From NCBI GenBank assembly GCA_934700335.1, contig CAKUXM010000028.1, positions 1 to 11,836 of the forward strand: a stretch of DNA of 11,836 nt, written 5' to 3'. Position 1 is the first letter of the stretch. The number at the start of each line of letters is the position of its first letter. The notes below the pieces were generated by a model. The model did not search any database. It was not told the DNA's origin and saw nothing but the letters and a program-made list of their open reading frames with translations. Shown here one piece after another: positions 5,334 through 11,836 of this stretch. Source of the stretch: an uncultured Candidatus Melainabacteria bacterium (GTDB lineage: Bacteria; Cyanobacteriota; Vampirovibrionia; Gastranaerophilales; Gastranaerophilaceae). The position numbers and the translations under genes are program-made.

Positions 5334-6193
5334 TTTACAAACACTTTCTCTAAAGAGGTCTTATTGTTTATAATACGTGTAACAGCAACTATTTTAGTAC
5401 AATAAAGCAAAATAATTAATCGATTATTAAAATTTGTGAACTTATTTGAAGCAAAGTTCATACCATGACTAACCTTCAAATACTCATTCTTATTGAGTTC
5501 AACCTTTTCTAGATTAGAAAAATAATTTAAAGGATTTTCGATAAAATTTTCCTTATTTTCAGAATTTTCTATTGTCGAAAGCTCAATAGAATTTTCTATT
5601 TTAAAATCACCTGCAATAGTTCGAGTTAAACCAATCAAATGCGCACCACAACCTAAAACCTCGCCTAAATCGTGCGCTATGCTTCTAATATAAGTACCCT
5701 TTGAGCATTTTACTCTTAATTTTGCAACATTGTTCTCTAAAGATAACAAATCTAGTTTTTCAATCGTAACTTTTCTTGCTTCAATTTCAACTTCTTTACC
5801 CTCACGAGCATATTCGTAAAGTTTTTTACCATTTTTCTTTAATGCAGAATAAATAGGAGGTTTTTGTAAAATCTCACCTCTAAATTGATTTAGAGCATCA
5901 TCAAGTTCTGCCTGTTCAACAATCTTATCAGAAGTCGAAACAATTTCACCTTCTTTATCATATGTATCAGTACTTACACCAAATTTAACCGTTGCGACAT
6001 ATTCTTTGTCATCAGAAAGATATTGAATAAGCCTAGTAGCGTCCCCCACAGCAATCGGTAAAACACCGTTCGCCATAGGGTCAAGAGTACCGGTATGACC
6101 AATCTTTTTTATTTTCAAATTTCTACGCAAAAAACTTACGACATCATGAGATGTCATACCAGAAGGTTTGTTTACGTTAATAAAGCCAAACAT
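5330..6193 (-). CDS. truB: tRNA pseudouridine(55) synthase TruB
   Basis: TruB makes pseudouridine at position 55 in the T-loop of most tRNAs. The sequence has the family motifs in order: N-K-P-x-G-M-T-S-H-D (8-17), GHTGTLDPMANGVLPIAVG (32-50) with catalytic Asp38, the K-E-Y-V-A-T segment (63-68) with the stacking Tyr65, KPPIYSALKKNGKKLYEYAR (111-130), and CSKGTYIRSIAHDLGE (163-178). Length, 287 residues, is typical. The C-terminal portion (about 225-287), where a PUA domain is usual, is Asn/Lys-rich and hard to recognise. It starts 6 bases after rbfA; the nearest GGGG lies about 14 bases upstream within the end of rbfA, so translation is probably coupled. It overlaps the next gene by 4 bases. 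The infB-rbfA-truB order is widely conserved in bacteria. Confidence 0.97.
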   Translation of the reverse strand: MFGFINVNKPSGMTSHDVVSFLRRNLKIKKIGHTGTLDPMANGVLPIAVGDATRLIQYLSDDKEYVATVKFGVSTDTYDKEGEIVSTSDKIVEQAELDDALNQFRGEILQKPPIYSALKKNGKKLYEYAREGKEVEIEARKVTIEKLDLLSLENNVAKLRVKCSKGTYIRSIAHDLGEVLGCGAHLIGLTRTIAGDFKIENSIELSTIENSENKENFIENPLNYFSNLEKVELNKNEYLKVSHGMNFASNKFTNFNNRLIILLYCTKIVAVTRIINNKTSLEKVFVK

Positions 6194-6199
6194 TTTAAA

Positions 6200-6550
6200 T
6201 TATAATTCCCCACGAGAAATTTTATCAATAATCTCTGTAACCTTTGAGCCACGTTCAATTGAATCATCATAGATAAATCTTAATTCTGGAGTAACTCTCA
6301 AGCGAATTCTCTTACCAACTTCGTATCTAATTTTTGGTTTATTTTGTTCAATAGCTTCTTTTGTTTTTTCTTTTTGTTCATCTGAACCAAAAACTGAATA
6401 GAATACTTTTGCATAAGAATTATCGTGAGAAACTTCAACGTCAACGATAGATACGACACCAGAAATTCTAGAATCTTGAATATCACGTCTTAAAATATCT
6501 GAGATTTCTCTCATAAGTTCTTTTCTTACTCGTTCATTTCTTAATGTCAT
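6200..6550 (-). CDS. rbfA: Ribosome-binding factor A (RbfA)
   Basis: RbfA binds the immature 30S subunit and helps mature the 5' end of 16S rRNA; it matters most in the cold. The 116-residue product is a single KH-type domain and has the expected features: R-N-E-R-V-R-K-E-L-M-R-E-I-S near the start, D-S-R-I-S-G-V-V-S-I-V-D-V-E-V-S (26-41), the A-K-V-F-Y-S-V-F-G strand, and R-L-R-V-T-P-E-L-R-F-I-Y-D-D-S-I-E-R-G-S near the end. Length is normal. AAGGG lies 8 bases before the ATG. It starts 14 bases after infB and ends 6 bases before truB, within the standard infB-rbfA-truB block. Confidence 0.96.
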   Translation of the reverse strand: MTLRNERVRKELMREISDILRRDIQDSRISGVVSIVDVEVSHDNSYAKVFYSVFGSDEQKEKTKEAIEQNKPKIRYEVGKRIRLRVTPELRFIYDDSIERGSKVTEIIDKISRGEL

Positions 6551-6564
6551 AATAAACCCTTAAA

Positions 6565-9060
6565 TTAGTCTAAAGTAACTTTAACTTTTTCTGTTGTAGA
6601 AACTTCGATAATATCGCCTTCTTCTAAATCATTGAACTTAGCAAAAGAAAGACCGCATTCAAACCCTTGAGCAACTTCTTTAACGTCATCTTTAAAGCGT
6701 TTTAGCTGATCAATTTGACCTTTGAATATTTCTTTACCATTACGAACAACTACGGCTATGTTGTTTCTTGCAATTCTACCTTCAGTAACGTAGCAACCAG
6801 CAATCTTTGTAGTTTTACCAATAGTGAAAATTTGACGAACCTCTGCTTTACCAACTTCAACCTCTTTCGTTTCAGGCTCAAGTAATGAAAGCATTGTGCT
6901 TTCCATTTCTTCAATAATTTGATAAATAATATCGTATTTTTTAATTGTTACATTTTCTCTTTCAGCCGCAATTAAAGCGTTGTTATCTTCTTTAACTGTA
7001 AAGCCTAAGATTAAAGCGTTACTTGCAGCAGCTAACATAACATCAGCTTCTGAAATATCACCAACACCTACGTGAATAATCTTAGTAACTATTTTTTTAG
7101 ACTCAAGACCAGCAATAGCTTGAGCAACAGCTTCTGCTGAACCATGAGTGTTGGCTTTAACAATTAAATTCAACTGTGGAATATTTTCTTCTCCACTCAT
7201 AGCTTCTTTTCGAATATGAGCTGGAAGCATAGCTTCCAAACGTTTAGTTCTTTCATTTTCTTTACGTTCATCAACGATTGTTTTCATTTCTTTTTCGTTT
7301 GCAACAACTTCAAAGAAATCACCAGCTTGAGGAACTTCAGTCAGACCTAAGATTTCAACTGGAGTAGAAGGACCAGCTTCTTTAACTCTTTCACCAGAAT
7401 CTGATAATAAAGCTCTGATTTTGCCACAAGTATTACCGACTACAACGCAGTTACCAACGTGCATTGTACCATTTTGAACTAGTAATGAAGCAACAGGACC
7501 TTTACCTTTGTCTAAGTTTGCTTCAATAACTACACCTGATGCCATAGCGTTTGGATTTGCTTTCAAATCTAGCATATCTGCTACTAAAAGAATATATTCT
7601 AATAATTCATCAATACCAGTTTTTTGTAATGCTGAAACCTTACAAGTGATTGTATCACCGCCCCATTCTTCTGGAACAAGGCCATGTTCTGTTAATTGTG
7701 TTAGAACTCTATCAGGATCAGCTCCAGGTTTATCCATTTTATTAACAGCAACAATGATTGGAATTTCAGCTGCTTTTGCGTGGTTAATAGCTTCAATCGT
7801 TTGAGGCATAATACCATCATCAGCTGCAACTACAAGAATTGCAATATCAGTAGCCTTAGCACCTCTGGCACGCATTTCTGTGAAGGCTTCATGACCAGGA
7901 GTATCTAAGAAAACGATTTTACCTTCTTTTAAATGTACAGTATAAGCACCGATTGATTGTGTGATACCACCAACTTCATCATTAACAATTTTATGTTTTG
8001 TAGAACGGATACTGTCTAATAATGTTGTTTTACCGTGGTCTACGTGTCCCATAATGCTTATTACTGGCGCACGTTTTTTCAATAATTTTTCATCTACGTT
8101 GAAACGTTCTTTTTGTTGTTCTTTTTCAAGTTCTTCTTCAATGAATGCGTCAACGTCTTCATCTAAAACTTCTACTTCGTATTCTGCACAAACTTTTTTA
8201 ATAACATCAACGTCAATAAGTTGGTTAACAGTTGCCATAATACCTTGAAGCATTAAGAACTTAACGATATCAGCAGGAGTTTTGTTTAATTTTTCTGATA
8301 ATTCGCTAATTGTCATAGCTTTATCAACAACAAGTTGTTTTACCTCTACTACTTCTTCGTCCTTATGGACTTTCTTCTTGTGTTTTTGTGCAGCAGCTTT
8401 TTCTAAAGAAATACGTTCTTGTTCTTCTTCTTTAGAAATTTTATCTTTTTGTTTTGATTTTGAATCTTTTCTCTTAAATCCACCTTTATTTTCATAAATG
8501 TCTTGAGAGATAATATGTCTTTGGATAGGCTTTTTACCTCTATCTTCGCCAGATTGTTGAGGTTTGTTATCAGAAGGTCTTTGAGGTTTGCCTTCTTGTG
8601 ATTTACGTTCTGCATTTTGAGTTTTTGGCGAACGTCTAACAATTTCAACTCTATTTTCTGGTGGTTTATGTTTTACAATTTCTACACGAGGAGCTTCAAC
8701 GGGCTTTCTTTCAACCTTTTCTACTCTCTCTACTTTTTCAACAGTTTCAACTTTGTGAACTTTATTTTCTTCAGGTTTTTCAACCTTTTCAACTTTCTTT
8801 TCAACTTTAATAACTTCTGGTTTTGCATCAGCCTTTGGAGAATCTGCTTTTGCCTTCTTAACGATAAACGCTTTAGGTTTTTTAACTTCAACCTTTGAGC
8901 CACCAGCAATAAAGTCTTTTAATTTTTTCACTTGTTCTGGAGTAACAGAACTTGAATGTGCCTTCACAATAATTTGAATTTGCGCAAGCTTATCAATGAC
9001 TTCCTTACTCGTAAGTCCTAATTCTCTTGCTAATTCGTTTACTCTAATATTATCTGTCAA
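6565..9060 (-). CDS. infB: Translation initiation factor IF-2, TTG start
   Basis: IF-2 is the GTPase that places initiator fMet-tRNA on the 30S subunit and drives subunit joining. The 831-residue product has a first IF2_N helical domain (1-52) and a long charged linker (55-240) rich in Lys, Glu, Pro and Val. A second IF2_N domain follows (247-298), then the GTPase domain with G1 GHVDHGKT (338-345), G3 DTPGH (386-390), G4 NKMD (440-443) and G5 SAL (476-478), and finally domains II, III and the initiator-binding C-terminal domain. The linker at 87-118 is a run of E-K-V/E-R-V units. The start is TTG at 9058-9060: AAAGGA lies 7 bases upstream, the first IF2_N domain begins at once, and no in-frame ATG occurs until residue 249. 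It overlaps ylxR by 11 bases. Confidence 0.98.
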   Translation of the reverse strand: MTDNIRVNELARELGLTSKEVIDKLAQIQIIVKAHSSSVTPEQVKKLKDFIAGGSKVEVKKPKAFIVKKAKADSPKADAKPEVIKVEKKVEKVEKPEENKVHKVETVEKVERVEKVERKPVEAPRVEIVKHKPPENRVEIVRRSPKTQNAERKSQEGKPQRPSDNKPQQSGEDRGKKPIQRHIISQDIYENKGGFKRKDSKSKQKDKISKEEEQERISLEKAAAQKHKKKVHKDEEVVEVKQLVVDKAMTISELSEKLNKTPADIVKFLMLQGIMATVNQLIDVDVIKKVCAEYEVEVLDEDVDAFIEEELEKEQQKERFNVDEKLLKKRAPVISIMGHVDHGKTTLLDSIRSTKHKIVNDEVGGITQSIGAYTVHLKEGKIVFLDTPGHEAFTEMRARGAKATDIAILVVAADDGIMPQTIEAINHAKAAEIPIIVAVNKMDKPGADPDRVLTQLTEHGLVPEEWGGDTITCKVSALQKTGIDELLEYILLVADMLDLKANPNAMASGVVIEANLDKGKGPVASLLVQNGTMHVGNCVVVGNTCGKIRALLSDSGERVKEAGPSTPVEILGLTEVPQAGDFFEVVANEKEMKTIVDERKENERTKRLEAMLPAHIRKEAMSGEENIPQLNLIVKANTHGSAEAVAQAIAGLESKKIVTKIIHVGVGDISEADVMLAAASNALILGFTVKEDNNALIAAERENVTIKKYDIIYQIIEEMESTMLSLLEPETKEVEVGKAEVRQIFTIGKTTKIAGCYVTEGRIARNNIAVVVRNGKEIFKGQIDQLKRFKDDVKEVAQGFECGLSFAKFNDLEEGDIIEVSTTEKVKVTLD

Positions 9061-9298
9061 TTAGTTGTCCTTTCAATTCGTCATTTAATTGTGTTTTAAG
9101 CACTTTCGATAACTTGTTTTTATATAAAGCTTTATTTATACAGTCATGATTATAACAAAGATATGCAGATCTGCCAAATATTTTTGAATCAGAGTTGATA
9201 ACTGCTACTCCGTCGGTATTTCGGCGTGTAATTTTAATCATTTCGTCTCTGTTTTTTATTTGACCGCAACCTACACATTTACGTTTTATATCTGTCAT
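9050..9298 (-). CDS. ylxR: YlxR (DUF448) RNA-binding protein
   Basis: YlxR is a small nucleic-acid-binding protein normally encoded between nusA and infB; in Bacillus it was reported to modulate RNase P (RnpM). The product, 82 residues from the ATG, shows the family signature: K-R-K-C-V-G-C near the start, R-D-E-M-I-K-I, D-S-K-I-F-G-R-S-A-Y-L-C (37-48), a second Cys at 53, and a basic C-terminal helix. Four cysteines (8, 11, 48, 53) are suitably placed for a metal site, though this is inference. I prefer ATG 9296-9298 over the in-frame TTG at 9302-9304: neither has a ribosome site, and an extended -10 (9305-9313) places the transcription start at about 9298, so the TTG would lie outside the message. 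It overlaps infB by 11 bases. Confidence 0.9.
   Translation of the reverse strand: MTDIKRKCVGCGQIKNRDEMIKITRRNTDGVAVINSDSKIFGRSAYLCYNHDCINKALYKNKLSKVLKTQLNDELKGQLIDR
9068..9073 (-). promoter_or_regulatory. Shine-Dalgarno site deciding the infB TTG start
   Basis: AAAGGA on the minus strand, inside the end of ylxR, lies 7 bases before the TTG codon at 9058-9060. It supports the non-ATG start and independent loading of ribosomes on infB. Confidence 0.75.
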
Positions 9299-9304
9299 AT
9301 ACAA

Positions 9305-9331
9305 ATTATATCACAAATATATATAATACAA
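9305..9331 (-). promoter_or_regulatory. Promoter directly abutting ylxR (leaderless candidate)
   Basis: On the minus strand TATAAT (9305-9310) is preceded by TGA (9311-9313), a consensus extended -10. The -35 region is poor; TTGTAT at 9326-9331 has a 15-base spacer. Transcription would start about 7 bases on, at the A of the ylxR ATG (9298). It would drive ylxR and the whole operon to ctpA. Confidence 0.6.
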
Positions 9332-9359
9332 ATTAGTTTATACAAATAGCGCAGAAATA

Positions 9360-10439
9360 TTAAACCTCAGCTAATTTTTCCAATTTTAATTTTTGGTCGT
9401 ATTCAATTAGTAAGTTAATAAGTTCGTCTAAATCTCCATCTATTACAGTCCAAACATTCAAGTTATGACCAATACGGTGGTCTGTTAAACGACCTTGAGG
9501 GAAGTTATATGTTCTGATACGTTCACTTCTATCACCAGAACCTACTTGAGAACGGCGAAGGTCTGTGATTTCTTTTGTTTGTTTTTGAACTTCTAAATCG
9601 TACAATTTTGCTTTCAAAATTTGCATTGCACGTTCTTTGTTTTGCAATTGAGAACGTTCTTCTGTGCAGAAAATCATAATACCTGTAGGTTTATGGAACA
9701 ATCTTGCTGCAGTTTCAACCTTGTTTACGTTTTGACCGCCCGCACCACCAGAACGAGCCGTTGACATTTCAATATCTTCTGGTCTGATTTCAATTTCTAC
9801 ATCATCGATTTCGGGCATAACTGCCACTGTCGCAGTTGATGTGTGTACACGACCTTGAGATTCTGTTGCTGGAACTCTTTGAACTCTGTGTACGCCTGAT
9901 TCATATTTTAATTGTGAATATACGGCATCACCCTTAATTGAAATAATGATTTCCGAATATCCACCCGCTTCACACTCAGTTTTTGATAAAACTTGTGTTT
10001 GCCAACCTTTTTTGTCAGCATATTTTAAATACATTCTTGTTAAATCACCAGCAAAAATGTTGGCTTCATCACCTCCAGCACCGCCTCTGATTTCTAACAT
10101 AATATCTTTATCGTCCATTGGGTCTCTTGGCAATAAAAGAATTTTCATTCTTTCTTCACATTGTACGATAACATTTTCATTTTCTTCCATATCTGCCTTC
10201 AAAAATTCTTTCATTTCTGGGTCAGATTCCGCTTTTATAAGTTCTTTAGCATCTGTAATTGCATCAGTTGCTTTTTTCCATTTGTAATAAACTTCTACAG
10301 TTTCTTCCATTGATTTTCTTTGTTTTGATAAATCTCTGAATTTATTGTAATCATTTATAACGGCGGGATCAGAAAGAGTTTCTCCCAACTCAATATATCT
10401 TTTTTCGATTTGTTCAATTTTATCAAGCATATCTTTCAT
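9360..10439 (-). CDS. prfA: Peptide chain release factor 1
   Basis: RF1 recognises UAA and UAG stop codons and triggers peptide release. The 359-residue product has the N-terminal helical domain (1-105), then G-G-A-G-G-D-E-A. The codon-recognition region carries PAT (190-192) within VQRVPATESQGRVHT, which marks RF1 rather than RF2 (which has SPF). The peptidyl-hydrolysis motif GGAGGQ is at 231-236, with Gln236 as the residue expected to be N5-methylated, followed by N-V-N-K-V-E-T-A. Length is normal and there is no programmed frameshift, as expected for RF1. The ATG at 10437-10439 follows GAGGG by 8 bases, on a short leader from an extended -10 promoter. It precedes ylxR by 61 bases with no visible terminator, so read-through into the operon is possible. 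Confidence 0.98.
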   Translation of the reverse strand: MKDMLDKIEQIEKRYIELGETLSDPAVINDYNKFRDLSKQRKSMEETVEVYYKWKKATDAITDAKELIKAESDPEMKEFLKADMEENENVIVQCEERMKILLLPRDPMDDKDIMLEIRGGAGGDEANIFAGDLTRMYLKYADKKGWQTQVLSKTECEAGGYSEIIISIKGDAVYSQLKYESGVHRVQRVPATESQGRVHTSTATVAVMPEIDDVEIEIRPEDIEMSTARSGGAGGQNVNKVETAARLFHKPTGIMIFCTEERSQLQNKERAMQILKAKLYDLEVQKQTKEITDLRRSQVGSGDRSERIRTYNFPQGRLTDHRIGHNLNVWTVIDGDLDELINLLIEYDQKLKLEKLAEV

Positions 10440-10463
10440 AATTTAATCCCTCACTTTAGGAAC

Positions 10464-10472
10464 ATTATAACA
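10464..10472 (-). promoter_or_regulatory. Extended -10 promoter for prfA
   Basis: On the minus strand TATAAT (10464-10469) is preceded by TGT (10470-10472), an extended -10. The -35 region is AT-only and weak. The predicted start near 10457 gives an 18-base leader that contains the GAGGG ribosome site. Confidence 0.6.
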
Positions 10473-10494
10473 AAAAAATATAAAAATATATAAT

Positions 10495-10524
10495 TTGACT
10501 ATTTATATAAGAAAGAACTACAAT
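10495..10524 (+). promoter_or_regulatory. Promoter directly abutting umuC (leaderless candidate)
   Basis: TTGACT (10495-10500) and TACAAT (10519-10524), each 5/6 to consensus, are separated by 18 bases. The expected start, 7 bases past the -10, is at about 10531, the A of the umuC ATG. No ribosome site is present. I see no clear LexA-type palindrome (neither the GAAC-N4-GTTC type nor the cyanobacterial AGTAC-type). Confidence 0.6.
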
Positions 10525-10530
10525 AATGAT

Positions 10531-11691
10531 ATGGAGAAACGTAGTATTATAGCGCTTGTTGATTGCGATTCATTTTTTGTATCAGTAGAACAAGCACTAA
10601 ATCCAGAACTGAAAAACAAACCGGTTTGTGTACTAAGTAACAATGACGGTTGCGTTGTTGCACGTTCAAAGGAAGCAAAACAACTCGGCATAACCATGGG
10701 AATGCCGTACTTTATGGCAAAAAGAGAATTTAAAAATTGTTATTATCTTTCGGGCGACCACGAAAAATACGAAGAATTTTCAAAAAAAATCATGACTATA
10801 TTAAGGGATATTAGCCCAGATGTTGAAGTGTATTCAATAGATGAAGCCTTTGTTAATTTGACAGGTCTAAAAAAGCTCTATAAAAGAAATTACGTCCAAA
10901 TCGCATTGATGATAAAAGAACGTATAAAAAATGAAGTTGATATACCTGTTTCAATCGGACTTTCTACAAGTAAAACCCTAGCTAAACTTGCAAGCGATAA
11001 AGCTAAAAAAACTGGTGGTCTCTACATAATAGGTTCAAGAAAGATTGAAAAAGAATTAAAAAATACAAAAATTGAAGAAATCTGGGGCATAGGAAAAAAT
11101 ATTGCCCTTTTACTAAAACAAAATGGAATTTTAGATAGTTGGAAATTAGTATCACAAAGCGACGAATGGCTAAAATCTAAAATCAGTATTAAAGCTGTAG
11201 AACTAAAACATGAATTATTAGGTGAAACTGTTTCAAAAGTAGACAATAAAGATAAAACTCCTAAATCAATTCAAAACACAAGTTCATTCAGAGACTTCAC
11301 AACTGATAAAAATTTTATAATTAACAGTCTAAATAAACATATCCACAAAGCATGTACGAAACTAAGAGAAATAAACGCATGCTGTCAATCCATCTCTATA
11401 ATTATAAGAACAAAGGATTTTAGAACATTTAAAGAAAAGAAAGTTCTAACAGCTCCAACAAATTTTGAACTGGAAATTTCAAACATAGCAAAAGAATTAT
11501 TGGATAAAATCTATGAACCAGATATTTTGTACAGAAGCTCTGGCATAGTTTTAGAAAAATTTTCTTTTAATAACGAAGAGCAACTATTTTTATTCAACAC
11601 AGAAATATCAGAAAAGAAAAAAAAGCTAGCTCAAAGCATTGATAATATCGAAAAGAAATATGGTAAAAATTCCATAAAGACTGGATATTAG
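10531..11691 (+). CDS. umuC: UmuC-type Y-family DNA polymerase
   Basis: This is a 386-residue translesion polymerase subunit of the UmuC branch rather than DinB. It begins with A-L-V-D-C-D-S-F-F-V-S-V-E (8-20), giving catalytic Asp11, with Phe16 at the aromatic steric-gate position. The UmuC hallmark LSNNDGCVVARSKEAKQLGI spans 35-54. The catalytic Y-S-I-D-E-A-F (101-107) carries Asp104 and Glu105. A helix-hairpin-helix lies at 183-200 (EIWGIGKNIALLLKQNGI), and the little-finger domain follows. Near the end, QLFLF (351-355) is a textbook beta-clamp binding motif, followed by the short C-terminal domain usual in UmuC (DNIEKKYGKNSIKTGY). I chose ATG 10531: an in-frame TTG at 10495 is the promoter -35 itself. 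Length is slightly below the usual 420. No umuD gene lies beside it in this window. It is transcribed alone, divergent from prfA. Confidence 0.93.
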   Translation: MEKRSIIALVDCDSFFVSVEQALNPELKNKPVCVLSNNDGCVVARSKEAKQLGITMGMPYFMAKREFKNCYYLSGDHEKYEEFSKKIMTILRDISPDVEVYSIDEAFVNLTGLKKLYKRNYVQIALMIKERIKNEVDIPVSIGLSTSKTLAKLASDKAKKTGGLYIIGSRKIEKELKNTKIEEIWGIGKNIALLLKQNGILDSWKLVSQSDEWLKSKISIKAVELKHELLGETVSKVDNKDKTPKSIQNTSSFRDFTTDKNFIINSLNKHIHKACTKLREINACCQSISIIIRTKDFRTFKEKKVLTAPTNFELEISNIAKELLDKIYEPDILYRSSGIVLEKFSFNNEEQLFLFNTEISEKKKKLAQSIDNIEKKYGKNSIKTGY

Positions 11692-11712
11692 TTAGTGAGT
11701 AGTTAACAGATA

Positions 11713-11747
11713 CAAAGAGGGCGAAGCCAATGGCTTCGCCCTCTTTG
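11713..11747. terminator. Strong convergent terminator hairpin
   Basis: CAAAGAGGGCGAAGCCA (11713-11729) is the exact reverse complement of 11731-11747, with a single central A; the real loop would open to a few bases. The arms carry A and T runs at the stem base (AAAGAGGG/CCCTCTTT), so the hairpin looks similar from both strands. It lies between umuC, whose stop is 22 bases before, and a minus-strand gene ending at 11762. A long free U-tract is lacking, but position and stability support a bidirectional terminator. Confidence 0.75.
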
Positions 11748-11761
11748 ATAAACTTTGGTTA

Positions 11762-11836
11762 TTAACCTCCGAAAGTTTTGAATGAACCGTCAACATTGTC
11801 GCCTAAAACTTTGTCTAAAGCTTCTAACTCAGTTGA
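11762..11836 (-). CDS. C-terminal end of an unrecognised protein (partial)
   Basis: On the minus strand the last 24 codons of a gene run in from the right edge of the window and stop at TAA (11762-11764). The visible residues include S-T-E-L-E-A-L-D-K-V-L-G-D-N-V-D-G-S-F and end in K-T-F-G-G. Codon use matches the neighbours, and the strong hairpin at 11713-11747 fits as its terminator. The rest of the gene lies outside, and no family can be named from this tail. It converges with umuC. Confidence 0.6.
   Translation of the reverse strand, partial: STELEALDKVLGDNVDGSFKTFGG

Noticed and set aside
7508..8898. Several plus-strand frames of 70-98 codons opposite infB
   Set aside because: They are shadows of the infB coding sequence; their products are Ser/Phe/Thr-rich low-complexity translations without ribosome sites.
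9299..9304. TTG start adding two residues to YlxR
   Set aside because: It falls between the extended -10 and the predicted transcription start, and it has no ribosome site.
10495..10530. TTG start adding 12 residues to UmuC
   Set aside because: The TTG is the promoter -35 sequence, and the family's N-terminus begins just before the A-L-V-D-C-D motif, matching ATG 10531.
11713..11747. Link between the terminator stem (AAGCCA/TGGCTT) and the leader hairpin at 952-970 (AAGCCAA/TTGGCTT)
   Set aside because: The shared six-base arm is short, the rest of the stems and loops differ, and the positions have different likely roles; chance is enough.

Overview
The window is AT-rich and reads as a chromosomal segment of a low-GC bacterium. 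The combination of genes points, by inference only, to a non-photosynthetic relative of cyanobacteria (Vampirovibrionia/Melainabacteria, most like gut Gastranaerophilales). The grounds are a LmeA-like DUF2993 protein, a GerMN-domain protein and a CtpA-type S41 protease beside a translation operon, plus small EF-hand proteins and unrecognised short proteins. No rRNA, marker with a known species signature, or photosynthesis gene is present to confirm this.

Layout. Positions 1-273 are non-coding, with remnants of small palindromic repeats and a bidirectional terminator. A small unrecognised gene (274-747, minus) is transcribed away from a two-gene plus-strand operon (1040-2288). The two products of that operon are a charged coiled-coil protein with degenerate EF-hand-like segments and a protein with two canonical EF-hands. 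Both end in the same short motif, S-T-V-E-Y-[K/E]-[I/V]. That operon meets, tail to tail with a 4-base gap, the end of a long minus-strand gene string: prfA (RF1), ylxR, infB (IF2), rbfA, truB, a DUF2993/LmeA-like secreted protein, a membrane-anchored GerMN protein, an orphan HicB-like protein and a CtpA-like S41 protease. From ylxR on, neighbours overlap or are spaced by 6-14 bases down to the HicB-like gene, and 53 bases separate that gene from ctpA. So ylxR to ctpA is probably one operon linking translation initiation and ribosome/tRNA maturation with an envelope module. Divergent from prfA is a UmuC-type Y-family DNA polymerase (10531-11691, plus). It ends at a strong hairpin shared with the 3' end of a further minus-strand gene cut by the window edge.

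The most interesting signals are four. First, the shared C-terminal motif in the two adjacent EF-hand-type proteins. Second, promoters placed so that transcription should begin at or next to the start codon of ylxR, umuC and perhaps ctpA (leaderless mRNAs), while other genes here have clear Shine-Dalgarno sites. Third, a HicB-fold protein without HicA inside an envelope/translation operon. Fourth, the short promoter-to-terminator repeat-derived segment at 103-260. I found no CRISPR array, tRNA, insertion sequence or phage gene.
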